DNA of 21,529 bases from the NCBI GenBank assembly GCA_013911715.1, contig JACEST010000018.1, positions 1 through 21,529 on the forward strand, in the 5' to 3' direction. Below the pieces are notes generated by a model. That model searched no databases. It worked only from the letters and a program-made list of their open reading frames with translations, and was not told where the DNA came from. Each line of letters starts with the position of its first letter. Positions within the stretch are counted from its first letter, which is position 1. A program made the translations under genes and the position numbers. Origin of the DNA: Sphingopyxis sp. GTDB lineage: Bacteria > Pseudomonadota > Alphaproteobacteria > Sphingomonadales > Sphingomonadaceae. Positions 1-7,818 of this stretch are shown one piece after another.

Positions 1-810
1 TTGCTGGTATTAGTTGGCGTGTTGTGGCGTGGGATGAAAGCTGGGAAGCCTCCCTGTTGGCACGCATGGTCTGCACTTGCCGGTCTGACACTAGGCCTTG
101 CCGGTCTGCTTTCGACAATCGCATTTATCGGCGGCAGTTCTTCGGATTATCTGGTTTATGCCAACCGCATCGGAATCGGCGGATTCCTGCTCCCGATATT
201 CCTGACGGTGGCGCACCGGATGGTCCCGTTTTTCGCCGACAACGTGGTTGAGGGCTATGCCCGCTGGCGACCTGACTGGCTCATCGCTGCCCTTTGGATC
301 TCACTACTGGCTCGCTTGGCAGGCGAGCTCCTGAACACTGGTTGGCTGGCGATTACGGCGAACGGCGCACTCGCGGCTCTAACCGGTGCCATGCTGTGGA
401 AGTGGTGGCCGCGGGCAAGCGCACCAGGACTTCTGATTGTGTTGATCTGGGGGTTCGCCTGGGCTCCAATGGGCTTCACGCTTGCCATGCTGGATACCGC
501 AACCTTGGCATTGGGTCGCGGCCCGGATCACGCATTGATGATCGGATTTGCGGGAAGTTTACTTGTCGCGATGGTAACCCGCGTAACTCAGGGGCATTCA
601 GGTCGGCCCCTCTCGATGACAGCTCCTGCGTGGCTTGCTTTCTGTGCCGTCCAGTTGGCCGCAGTCGCCCGGTTGTGGGCTGCACTCCAACTGGAATTGG
701 CCGAAGCGTTGCTGGTATCGGTGGGTGTTCTCTGCCTCGGAATGCTGCCATGGCTGCTGCGCAATATGGGCATTTACCTGTCACCGCGAAGCGATGGAAA
801 GGCAGGCTGA
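1..810 (+). CDS. nnrS: NnrS family membrane protein (5' truncated by window edge)
   Basis: The reading frame is open from the first base, so the true start lies upstream and only the C-terminal 269 residues are seen. The protein is almost entirely hydrophobic, with about seven to eight predicted membrane segments. It carries 'TVAHRMVPFF' near residues 65-74, a hallmark of NnrS proteins, and the later 'HALMIGFAGSLLVAMVTRVTQGHSGRP' region (quoted in part: 'MVTRVTQGHSGRP') typical of the family. Full NnrS proteins are about 400 residues with around 12 membrane helices and bind haem and copper. They are linked to nitric-oxide stress and to denitrification regulons, though the molecular reaction is not settled. 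The stop is followed after four bases by the carbonic anhydrase start, so the two are probably co-transcribed. Family assignment is fairly sure; function in this organism is inferred. Confidence 0.85.
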   Translation: MLVLVGVLWRGMKAGKPPCWHAWSALAGLTLGLAGLLSTIAFIGGSSSDYLVYANRIGIGGFLLPIFLTVAHRMVPFFADNVVEGYARWRPDWLIAALWISLLARLAGELLNTGWLAITANGALAALTGAMLWKWWPRASAPGLLIVLIWGFAWAPMGFTLAMLDTATLALGRGPDHALMIGFAGSLLVAMVTRVTQGHSGRPLSMTAPAWLAFCAVQLAAVARLWAALQLELAEALLVSVGVLCLGMLPWLLRNMGIYLSPRSDGKAG

Positions 811-814
811 GCAG

Positions 815-1438
815 ATGCAAGACGCGCCCCAACTGACCCCAGACGAAGCGCTGGAACTGCTGAAGGAAGGCAATCGGCGGTTTCTCGACGATACGACCTA
901 CGAGCCCTCGATGGACCGAATGCGCCGGCTTGAATTGGCAGCGGCGCAGCGACCATTTGCAGCCTATCTGAGCTGTTCGGATTCGCGGGTGCCGCCGGAA
1001 CTGTTGTTCGAGCGCGGCCTAGGTGAACTGTTCATTATTCGCAATGCTGGCAATACACTGTGCACGACCGCGCTGGGCAGTCTGGAATTCGCCGTTACCA
1101 ACCTGCAAGTTCCCTTGATCGTCGTCATGGGACACGAGGCCTGTGGCGCGCTAAATGCGGCTGTTTCGCTGGCGCGGGGCAAAGCGAGTTTCAGCGGCAA
1201 CATCTCGAAGGTCCTGCAATCGCTTTTGCCAGCCGTACTCGAAACCGATCCGTGGGCCGACCACATCGTTGATGCTGCTGCGATCAGCAATGTCCGACGC
1301 GTCGTGCGTGAATTGCGCGAAGAAGCGTCGCCAGCGCTGCTTGAACCCCAGCGCGAAGGAAGGCTCAAGGTCGTCGGTGCCTTCTATCATCTCGACAGCG
1401 GCAAGGTGGATTTTCTGGATCACGGAAAGCGCTGGTAA
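815..1438 (+). CDS. Beta-class carbonic anhydrase
   Basis: Predicted cytoplasmic zinc enzyme interconverting CO2 and bicarbonate. The 207-residue protein has the beta-class signature: Cys54 with the Asp56/Arg58 dyad in 'CSDSRVPPE', and His107 and Cys110 in 'GHEACGAL', giving the Cys-His-Cys zinc site. Length is normal for the family. The frame extends upstream into nnrS, but the start at 815 is preferred. An upstream ATG at 794 lies inside nnrS with no ribosome-binding site, whereas 815 follows a weak AGG-containing site and lies four bases after the nnrS stop. The N-terminal 'LTPDEALELLKEGNRRF' is the usual beginning of bacterial beta-carbonic anhydrases. The family is certain; which paralogue (can, cynT or other) cannot be told from sequence alone. 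Confidence 0.93.
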   Translation: MQDAPQLTPDEALELLKEGNRRFLDDTTYEPSMDRMRRLELAAAQRPFAAYLSCSDSRVPPELLFERGLGELFIIRNAGNTLCTTALGSLEFAVTNLQVPLIVVMGHEACGALNAAVSLARGKASFSGNISKVLQSLLPAVLETDPWADHIVDAAAISNVRRVVRELREEASPALLEPQREGRLKVVGAFYHLDSGKVDFLDHGKRW

Positions 1439-2227
1439 AACTAAAAATACAGAGGCAAAAACCACGATTGGGGAACTCTCGCCCAACTTTGTTGCAAAAC
1501 GCCCAAACGAGTGGCCGATATACACCCTACCGCCGACCTGTTCTCTCAACAAACAACTACTCTTGGAAGCTCTAGCTCCCGTCATCAATGTCTGGGTCAG
1601 AGGTGCAAGGCGGCCACTTGCCTCGCTCAATCGCCGCGCGGCTCTTTCACCAATCATGTTTTTCATAGTGACTGCACCGAGGGATCTGCGGATTGCAAGC
1701 ATACCGCGCACAAATGGAAATCTGGCGAGCACACCCTACCCCGCGATTTCGGGTGATAAGCCTATGATATATATCTGAAATAGTGTTTTGGGCGAAAGTC
1801 ACCCGTCTACGAGTTGAGCGGGTTTGCGCCGAGCCGCAGACAACTCACAGGACCGTAAAGACATGAAATTCGGAGGCAATTTTTGGTCGGCTAGCGAGTT
1901 GTTTGCGATCCAACGAATTCTTATGCCCGTTATCTCTTGAAGCCGGGCTTTACTCACATTCGAGTTGCCAATCGGACCGGTGGCAACCTACACTCAGCAG
2001 GCTAATGACGAAGCGCTGCGATAGGCGCAAATGTCCTTCTTCATCCCGCGTTTTTCCACAGAAGCGCGGGCAAGTGGGGGCCAAATTGGGGGCCTTTTAT
2101 TTCTCGGGCTGTGAAAAATAAAATCATTTCAGTTGCTTACGTGACCTATTGGTTTCCCTTCACCGCTCCAACTTTTCCTTACATTCCGTGCATTGCCACT
2201 ATCAGTGGTCGAGGGCGTTAGCCCCCC
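1439..2227. other. Gene-poor, AT-richer stretch between carbonic anhydrase and putA
   Basis: About 790 bases without a convincing gene. Open frames here are short, lack ribosome-binding sites, and their translations match no family I recognise. Base composition is visibly less GC-rich than the genes on the right. It contains a tandem pair of TGGGGGCC boxes (2075-2094), a stretch at 2139-2169 loosely like a tRNA 3' end, and a very short frame ending at 2024 ('VATYTQQANDEALR') weakly reminiscent of a tyrosine-recombinase C terminus. I read it as a degraded junction, possibly left by an integrated element. No terminator with a T-run was seen for either flanking gene. Confidence 0.5.
2075..2094 (+). 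repeat. Tandem TGGGGGCC boxes, possible integrase arm-type sites
   Basis: Two exact copies of TGGGGGCC separated by AAAT, a 12-base period. From memory, boxes of the TGGGGGCA-N4-TGGGGGCA kind lie near the attachment sites of P4-type tyrosine recombinases. No integrase gene is present in the window, so this would be a remnant. The repeat is directly seen; the interpretation is inference. Confidence 0.4.
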
Positions 2228-5200
2228 CTAAACCAGTGCCATCAGGCTCGCATTGCCGCCCGCGGCGGTGGTGTTGATCGAGGTGGATACTTCTTCGACC
2301 AGCCATTCGGGGCGGTAATGGCCGTCGGCACCGGCGAGCTGGACGATCGGGATGGGGCCCGCGAGTGCCGCCAGCTGCAACATGAGCGCGGCGGCATCGC
2401 CGCGGCCGGATTCGATTAGCACGGCGGCAAAATTGGCTGTGGTCGGCAGCGCGCCCAGCCAGGTGATTCGTTCGGCGACCCGATTGGGCAGATCGGCAAA
2501 CCGGGTCTGCGCTGCGCCATCGCTCAGGATCGCCGCGCTGTTGCCCGTCGCCAGCACGGTGCCGAGTTGCAGCACCAGCCCGTCGTCGCTCGCCGGGGCC
2601 AGCAGCACCGTGCCGCGGGGGTGCAAGCTGTACAGATTGCGTTCGCCCACTGGCCCCGGCAACTCGGCGGCATAGCCGCCCAACTGTTGCCCGGCGGCTT
2701 GACGGATTTTGTCTGCGACTTGCTCTAGGCCCGCCGCCGCAAGCCAGTCGATCAGCGCCGCGCAGGCGGGGTCGAGGGGGGCCGCGCCCGCCAGCGCCAG
2801 CGCCGGCGGTGCCTGGACCAACCGGCCCAGATAGAGCGGCCCGCCCGCCTTGGGCCCGGTGCCCGACAGGCCGCGCCCACCGAACGGCTGGACCCCGACG
2901 ACGGCACCGATGATGTTGCGGTTGATGTAAATATTGCCCGCCGCCGCCCGCGCCGTGACCTGCGCGATGGTGTCGTCGATGCGGGTGTGCAGGCCAAAGG
3001 TCAGGCCATAGCCGGTCGCGCTGATCGCATCGACCAGCGCGTCGAGGCCGTCGCGGCGAAAGCGCAGGACATGGAGCACCGGGCCAAAGACCTCGCGCCC
3101 GATCTGGTCGATCCGTTCGATCTCGATGATCGTCGGCGCGACGAAGCTGCCGTGCTCCGCCGCCTCGGGCAACGGCAGTTGGTGCACCGCACAGCCGAGC
3201 GCGCGCATGCGTTCGATATGCGCTTCGATCCCCTCCTGGGCCTCGGGCGTGATGACGGGGCCGATGTCGACCGCGAGCCGGTCGGGGTTGCCGATGACGA
3301 GCTCGGCCATCGCACCCTTCAGCATCGCCAGCTGGCGGTCGGCGATATCCTCTTGCAAGCACAGGATGCGCAGCGCCGAACAGCGCTGCCCCGCGCTGTC
3401 GAAGGCCGAGGCGATGACATCGGCGGTGACCTGTTCGGACAGCGCCGAGCTGTCGACGATCATCGCATTCTGCCCGCCAGTTTCGGCGACCAGCGGGATC
3501 GGGCGGCCATCGGGCGCGCCGCGCTGGGCAAGTTCGCGCTGGATCAGCTTGGCAACCTCGGTCGAACCGGTGAACAGCACCCCGGCCACCTCGGGGCGCT
3601 GGACCAGCGCCGCGCCGATTGTCCCGTCGCCGGGCAGCAGCTGGACGACGTCGTGCGGAATGCCCACCGCGTGGAGGATGCGGATCGCTGCGGCCGCGAT
3701 CAGTGGCGTTTCCTCGGCGGGTTTGGCGAGCACGCCATTGCCCGCTGCCAACGCGGCAGCAACTTGCCCCAGGAAAATCGCGAGCGGAAAATTCCATGGG
3801 CTGATGCACAGCACCGGCCCCAGCGGCGCCGGGGCCGCGCCAAGCGTTCGCCGCGCCTCACCGGCATAATAGCGCAGAAAATCGACCGCCTCGCGCACCT
3901 CGGCAATGGCGTTGGCGATCGACTTGCCCGCCTCGCGGATGATGAGGCCCAGCAACAGCGGCATTTCGGCTTCGAACCGATCAGCGGCGTGTTCCAGCAT
4001 CGCGGCGCGGCGCGCGGCCGGGGCGGCGGCCCAGCCCGCGCTCGCCGCAAACACGGCGGCGGCTGCCAGTTCGACATCCTGTTCACTCGCAAAGGCCACT
4101 TCGCCGACCTGATCGCGCTGGTCGGCGGGATTGCACACTGCAATGGTCGGGCGCGCCGCGTCGGGGCCTGCGATCATCGGGTGCGCCGTCCAGCGCATCG
4201 CGGCGCTTTGGCGCAATCCCTCGCTCAGCTGCGCCAGCGCGCTTTCGCTGGCGAGATCGATGCCGGGTGAATTGCGCCGCGCGCCGTAAATGGCGGCGGG
4301 CAGCGCCACCACCGGGTGCGGCGCGCCCAGCGGCGCGATCTTGCGCGCCTCGACCACCGGGTCGGCGGCCAGGTCGCCCGGCGACACGCCCTCGTCCCAG
4401 ATGCGGTGCACGAATGATGAATTGGCGCCATTTTCGAGCAGCCGCCGGACCAGATAGGCAAGCAAAGTCTCGTGCGTGCCGACCGGCGCATAGATGCGAC
4501 AGGGGCGCGCCAGTTTGCCCGGCCCGACCACTTCCTCGTACAATGCCTCACCCATCCCGTGCAGGCATTGAAATTCATAGTCGCCGAGCGCGAAATCGGG
4601 CCCGGCGAGGTGATAAATGGTGGCCAGCGTCTGCGCATTATGCGTTGCGAACTGCGGGAACACCGCGTCGCGCGCGCCGAGCAACTTGCGCGCGCACGCC
4701 AGATAGGACACATCGGTGTGCAGCTTGCGCGTGAACAGCGGAAAATCGGCTAGGCCATCGACCTGCGCGCGCTTGATCTCGCTGTCCCAATAGGCGCCCT
4801 TGACCAGCCGCACCATGATCCGCCGCCCCGCGCGCCGAGCGAGGTCGATCAGCCAGTCGATGACGTGCGGGCACCTTTTGCCATAGGCCTGAACGACAAA
4901 ACCCAGCCCGTTCCAGTCGGCCAGATCGCCCGCCAGCGCGAGGTGCTCGAGCAGGTCGAGTGAAATTTCGAGCCGGTCGGCTTCTTCGGCATCGATGTTG
5001 AACCCGATGCCATATTGGCGGGCGAGCCGCGCCAGAGCGTGCACCCGAGGCAGTAATTCGGCCATGACGCGCGCGCTCTGGGCGCGGCTGTAGCGCGGAT
5101 GCAGCGCCGACAGCTTGATCGAAATGCCCGGCCCGGCATGGATACCGCGCCCCGCCGCTGCCGCGCCGATCGCGTGGATAGCGTTTTCATAATCGGCATA

Positions 5201-5878
5201 ATAGCGCTCGGCATCGGCCATCGTCGTCGCGGCCTCGCCCAGCATGTCATAGCTAAAGGCAAAGCCCGCGGCCTCAAGCTTGCGCGCGCGCGTCAGCGCC
5301 TCGTCGATGGTCTCGCCGGTGACAAATTGTTCGCCCATCAACTGCATCGCCATGTCGACGCCGCGGCGGATGACCGGTTCGCCAGCGCGGGCGATCAGGC
5401 GGGTCAGCGCTGCCGCCAGCCCGGTTTCGGCATGGCTTGCGGTCAGTTTGCCGGTGACCATCAACCCCCAGGTCGCGGCGTTGACGAACAGCGAATTGCC
5501 ATCGCCCAGATGCGCGGCCCAATCGCCCCCGGCAATTTTGTCGCGGATCAGCGCGTCGCGCGTGCCATTGTCGGGAATGCGCAGCAGCGCCTCGGCCAGG
5601 CACATCAGCGCCACGCCCTCCTGGCTCGACAGCGAATATTCCTTGACCAGCCCCTCAACGCCGCCCTGCTGGCCCTTGCGGCGCAGCACTGCGACCAGCT
5701 GCCGGGTGGTTGCAGCAATCTCTTCCCGCGCAGCGGGACCGACATCGGCCTCGGGCAGCAACGCGGCGACGGCTTCTTCTTCAGCGATGCGGCAGGCGGC
5801 GGTGATGGCCGCGCGCAGCGGCGTGGCGGCGCTGACCGGCGGCGCGAAGGCCGCGAATGGCGCGAGAGGGGACGTCAT
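2228..5878 (-). CDS. putA: Bifunctional proline dehydrogenase / L-glutamate-gamma-semialdehyde dehydrogenase PutA
   Basis: Oxidises proline to glutamate in two steps, FAD-linked then NAD-linked, with channelling of the intermediate. The 1216-residue protein has an N-terminal PRODH barrel ('FNIDAEEADRLEISLDL', 'VRLVKGAYWDSEIKRAQ'), then an aldehyde dehydrogenase domain with 'VAETGGQNAMIVDSS' and the catalytic cysteine in 'FDSAGQRCSALR'. A further C-terminal domain of about 200 residues fits the non-catalytic ALDH-like domain of long PutAs. The N-terminal ribbon-helix-helix DNA-binding domain of E. coli PutA is absent, so it is not expected to be an autorepressor. The start at 5878 is preferred over 5899 because AGGA lies nine bases before it. 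It lies 82 bases downstream of the DUF547 gene on the same strand, with no sign of the cluster promoter motif, and is probably unrelated housekeeping metabolism. Confidence 0.96.
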   Translation of the reverse strand: MTSPLAPFAAFAPPVSAATPLRAAITAACRIAEEEAVAALLPEADVGPAAREEIAATTRQLVAVLRRKGQQGGVEGLVKEYSLSSQEGVALMCLAEALLRIPDNGTRDALIRDKIAGGDWAAHLGDGNSLFVNAATWGLMVTGKLTASHAETGLAAALTRLIARAGEPVIRRGVDMAMQLMGEQFVTGETIDEALTRARKLEAAGFAFSYDMLGEAATTMADAERYYADYENAIHAIGAAAAGRGIHAGPGISIKLSALHPRYSRAQSARVMAELLPRVHALARLARQYGIGFNIDAEEADRLEISLDLLEHLALAGDLADWNGLGFVVQAYGKRCPHVIDWLIDLARRAGRRIMVRLVKGAYWDSEIKRAQVDGLADFPLFTRKLHTDVSYLACARKLLGARDAVFPQFATHNAQTLATIYHLAGPDFALGDYEFQCLHGMGEALYEEVVGPGKLARPCRIYAPVGTHETLLAYLVRRLLENGANSSFVHRIWDEGVSPGDLAADPVVEARKIAPLGAPHPVVALPAAIYGARRNSPGIDLASESALAQLSEGLRQSAAMRWTAHPMIAGPDAARPTIAVCNPADQRDQVGEVAFASEQDVELAAAAVFAASAGWAAAPAARRAAMLEHAADRFEAEMPLLLGLIIREAGKSIANAIAEVREAVDFLRYYAGEARRTLGAAPAPLGPVLCISPWNFPLAIFLGQVAAALAAGNGVLAKPAEETPLIAAAAIRILHAVGIPHDVVQLLPGDGTIGAALVQRPEVAGVLFTGSTEVAKLIQRELAQRGAPDGRPIPLVAETGGQNAMIVDSSALSEQVTADVIASAFDSAGQRCSALRILCLQEDIADRQLAMLKGAMAELVIGNPDRLAVDIGPVITPEAQEGIEAHIERMRALGCAVHQLPLPEAAEHGSFVAPTIIEIERIDQIGREVFGPVLHVLRFRRDGLDALVDAISATGYGLTFGLHTRIDDTIAQVTARAAAGNIYINRNIIGAVVGVQPFGGRGLSGTGPKAGGPLYLGRLVQAPPALALAGAAPLDPACAALIDWLAAAGLEQVADKIRQAAGQQLGGYAAELPGPVGERNLYSLHPRGTVLLAPASDDGLVLQLGTVLATGNSAAILSDGAAQTRFADLPNRVAERITWLGALPTTANFAAVLIESGRGDAAALMLQLAALAGPIPIVQLAGADGHYRPEWLVEEVSTSINTTAAGGNASLMALV

Positions 5879-5960
5879 GCGCAAATATCCTGCTGGCATA
5901 ATCTGCCGCTGATATAGCGCGCCGCGCAGCCGTTTCGACTAATGATTGCGCCTGCCTGTG

Positions 5961-6782
5961 CTACGCCGCGTCGTTGAGCGCCCAGTCATATTCGTGCCGG
6001 TCGATCCGTTGCGCCGTGCCCAATATCGCTTTGGTCCGCTCCGTCGCAAAGGACCGCGCATGGTCCAGCAGCGCGGGCTGATCGCCCCAATCGTCGCCGT
6101 ACCAGACGAAAATGCTCGACGCGACCAGCGCGCCATCGACGCGCGCAAAACCGCGCGGATGGTTGATATAGGCACGCGCGGCCTCGTCCAGCATCGGCTC
6201 CAGCCGCTCGGGGGTGTAAGCGCGGGTGGCCAGATTGGGACAGCCAATCGACGCGCAATTGACCGCATAATGGATGCGCACATCCTTCCAGATCGGGCGC
6301 AAAATGCCATGTTCGATATCGTCGAGCGACAGCGGTTTGCCGCTGACCTTGAGTGTCTGATCCTTCCACGGCCCCTGCCCCAGCAGCCCAATGTCACGGA
6401 TCGAATCGAGCGGATAATTTTTCAAAATCACATCGACGGTCGCGGCATTGTACAAATTGACCCAGAAGGCGAATTGCTCGTCCTTGGGATATTTCTGGAT
6501 ATCGACCGCCTGCAATGCGGCCAGATAGCGCGTCAGCGCCGCCATATCCTTTTGCTTGAACGCCGCATAATCGACGCGGTTGACCCCGTCGGGCGATGCT
6601 TTGACATATTTCGCCAGCAACGCGTCCCATGCACCATGGTCGATGGGCTCTGCGGCGGTTCCCGACACGGCCCAGCCTTTATCGCTGGTTTCTGCCGCCT
6701 TCGAACAGGCCGCGAGCAGCAGCGCGGCGGGGATGGCGCCCAAAATGCTGCGCCGTCTGTAAACCAATTGAGGATGTTCCAT
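5961..6782 (-). CDS. DUF547 domain lipoprotein (copy A)
   Basis: A 273-residue exported protein of unknown function. The N terminus has an arginine-rich 'YRRRSILG' followed by a hydrophobic stretch and a lipobox LAAC (Cys26), so it is predicted to be a lipoprotein, perhaps Tat-exported. The DUF547 core is clear: 'DEQFAFWVNLYNAATVD', 'GILRPIWKDVRIHYAVNC', 'CASIGCPNL' and 'NHPRGFARVDG'. The frame extends 25 residues further upstream, but 6782 is chosen because AGAGG lies ten bases before it and the lipoprotein signal begins there. It is a close paralogue of the gene at 7819-8631. It faces mtnP across a divergent promoter region with a GTAACC-N16-CGAA element directed at each gene. Conserved Cys, His and Asn residues suggest catalysis or metal binding, but no reaction is known to me. 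Confidence 0.9.
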   Translation of the reverse strand: MEHPQLVYRRRSILGAIPAALLLAACSKAAETSDKGWAVSGTAAEPIDHGAWDALLAKYVKASPDGVNRVDYAAFKQKDMAALTRYLAALQAVDIQKYPKDEQFAFWVNLYNAATVDVILKNYPLDSIRDIGLLGQGPWKDQTLKVSGKPLSLDDIEHGILRPIWKDVRIHYAVNCASIGCPNLATRAYTPERLEPMLDEAARAYINHPRGFARVDGALVASSIFVWYGDDWGDQPALLDHARSFATERTKAILGTAQRIDRHEYDWALNDAA

Positions 6783-6838
6783 TTGCGCGATACCTCTTGC
6801 CGTCCCCGAAAAGCATTTGGGGTGTTGATCGTGCAGGA

Positions 6839-6864
6839 TTCGGACGGGGTCGGTCAAAGGTTAC
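6839..6864 (-). promoter_or_regulatory. ECF SigF-like promoter of DUF547 gene A
   Basis: On the minus strand GTAACC (6864-6859) is followed by exactly 16 bases and CGAA (6842-6839). The expected start of transcription is about 50 bases before the ATG at 6782, leaving room for the AGAGG ribosome-binding site. This is one of six exact copies of the element in the window. It is divergent to, and 28 bases from, the -35 of the mtnP promoter. The spacer begins TTTG, as in the radical SAM promoter. Confidence 0.8.
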
Positions 6865-6892
6865 GCGGTCGGAAAATCAAGCCCGCGCCGCT

Positions 6893-6918
6893 GTAACCCG
6901 CGCGCCCGCCATGACGAA
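6893..6918 (+). promoter_or_regulatory. ECF SigF-like promoter of mtnP
   Basis: GTAACC (6893-6898), 16 bases, CGAA (6915-6918). Transcription would begin around 6924-6927, only a few bases before the preferred mtnP ATG at 6929. The messenger would then be leaderless or nearly so. This excludes the in-frame ATG at 6911, which lies between the -35 and -10 elements. Confidence 0.8.
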
Positions 6919-6928
6919 AGGGCCATAT

Positions 6929-7801
6929 ATGGGCAGTTGGAAAATCGGCATCGTCGGCGGGTCGGGGCTTTACCAGCTCGATGCGCTCGAAAACCCGCAG
7001 TGGGTCGACGTTGATACGCCGTGGGGCCGCCCGTCGGACGCGTTGCTGACGGGGACGATTGCGGGCACCCCTTGCGTGTTCTTGCCGCGCCATGGCCGCG
7101 GCCATGTGCTGGGGCCCAGCCAGCTCAACTACCGCGCCAATATCGACGCGCTCAAACGGCTCGGCGTGACCGACCTTGTCTCGATCTCGGCAATCGGCTC
7201 ACTCAACGAAGCCATGGCCCCGGGCGATTTTGTCGTTGTCGATCAGTTCATCGACCGCAGCTTTGCGCGCGCGAAAAGCTTTTTCGGCGACGGGCTGGTC
7301 GCGCACGTCTCGATGGCCGATCCGGTGTGCCCGCGCTTGTCGGCCCTCCTCGCCGATGCGGCGGCGGCTGCCGGAGCGCAGGTGCACCGCGGCGGCACCT
7401 ATCTGGCAATGGAAGGCCCGCAATTCTCAACCCGCGCCGAAAGCCACCTCTATCGCCAATGGGGCGCACACGTCATCGGCATGACCGCAATGCCCGAGGC
7501 CAAACTCGCGCGCGAGGCCGAGTTGCCCTATGCGCTGGTCGGCATGGTCACCGACTATGATTGCTGGCGCGAACATGAAGCGGCGGTCGAGGTCGAGGCC
7601 GTGATCGCCCAGCTGATGGCCAACGCCGAAAAAGGTCGCAATCTGGTCGCGCACCTTGCGGCATCGCTACCCCCGACGCGCGATGCCAGCCCCATCGATA
7701 CCGTGCTCGACGTGGCGCTGATCACCGAGCCGGCCAAGCGCGATCCGGCATTGGTGGCCAAGCTCGATGCAGTGGCCGGGCGCGTACTCAAGCTTTCTTA
7801 G
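6929..7801 (+). CDS. mtnP: S-methyl-5'-thioadenosine phosphorylase family protein
   Basis: Member of the MTAP group of purine nucleoside phosphorylases, which cleave 5'-modified adenosines with phosphate into adenine and a 5-modified ribose-1-phosphate. The 290 residues match the family length. Motifs seen are 'IGIVGGSGLYQL' at the N terminus, 'FLPRHGRGH', 'NYRANI', 'SAIGSL', 'GGTYLAMEGPQFSTRAES' for substrate binding, and 'VTDYDCW', characteristic of MTA rather than inosine/guanosine enzymes. The start at 6929 is preferred: AAGGG lies six bases before it and the promoter CGAA lies just upstream. It is followed after 17 bases by the second DUF547 gene. Its place in an ArsM cluster and shared promoter suggest either cleavage of an arsenic-bearing 5'-deoxyadenosine or salvage of the 5'-deoxyadenosine made by the radical SAM enzyme. 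Ordinary methionine salvage remains possible, but no other methionine-salvage gene lies nearby. Confidence 0.92.
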   Translation: MGSWKIGIVGGSGLYQLDALENPQWVDVDTPWGRPSDALLTGTIAGTPCVFLPRHGRGHVLGPSQLNYRANIDALKRLGVTDLVSISAIGSLNEAMAPGDFVVVDQFIDRSFARAKSFFGDGLVAHVSMADPVCPRLSALLADAAAAAGAQVHRGGTYLAMEGPQFSTRAESHLYRQWGAHVIGMTAMPEAKLAREAELPYALVGMVTDYDCWREHEAAVEVEAVIAQLMANAEKGRNLVAHLAASLPPTRDASPIDTVLDVALITEPAKRDPALVAKLDAVAGRVLKLS

Positions 7802-7818
7802 CAGGACAGGAAACATCC

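Noticed and set aside
1151..1732. Minus-strand frame over the carbonic anhydrase end and spacer (193 codons)
   Set aside because: Half of it is antisense to the carbonic anhydrase gene, and the rest resembles no known family and has no start signals.
2139..2170. A tRNA gene at the 'CACCGCTCCA' sequence
   Set aside because: There is no T-loop (GGTTCRA) and no cloverleaf upstream; at most a tRNA 3'-end remnant.
2196..2208. Hairpin CCACT-ATC-AGTGG after putA as a terminator
   Set aside because: Only five base pairs and no T-run on either strand.
2987..4270. Long open frame on the plus strand opposite putA (427 codons)
   Set aside because: It lies wholly antisense to a well-conserved gene, and its translation is low-complexity (Arg, Gln, Asp, Ala rich), as expected for GC-rich shadow frames.
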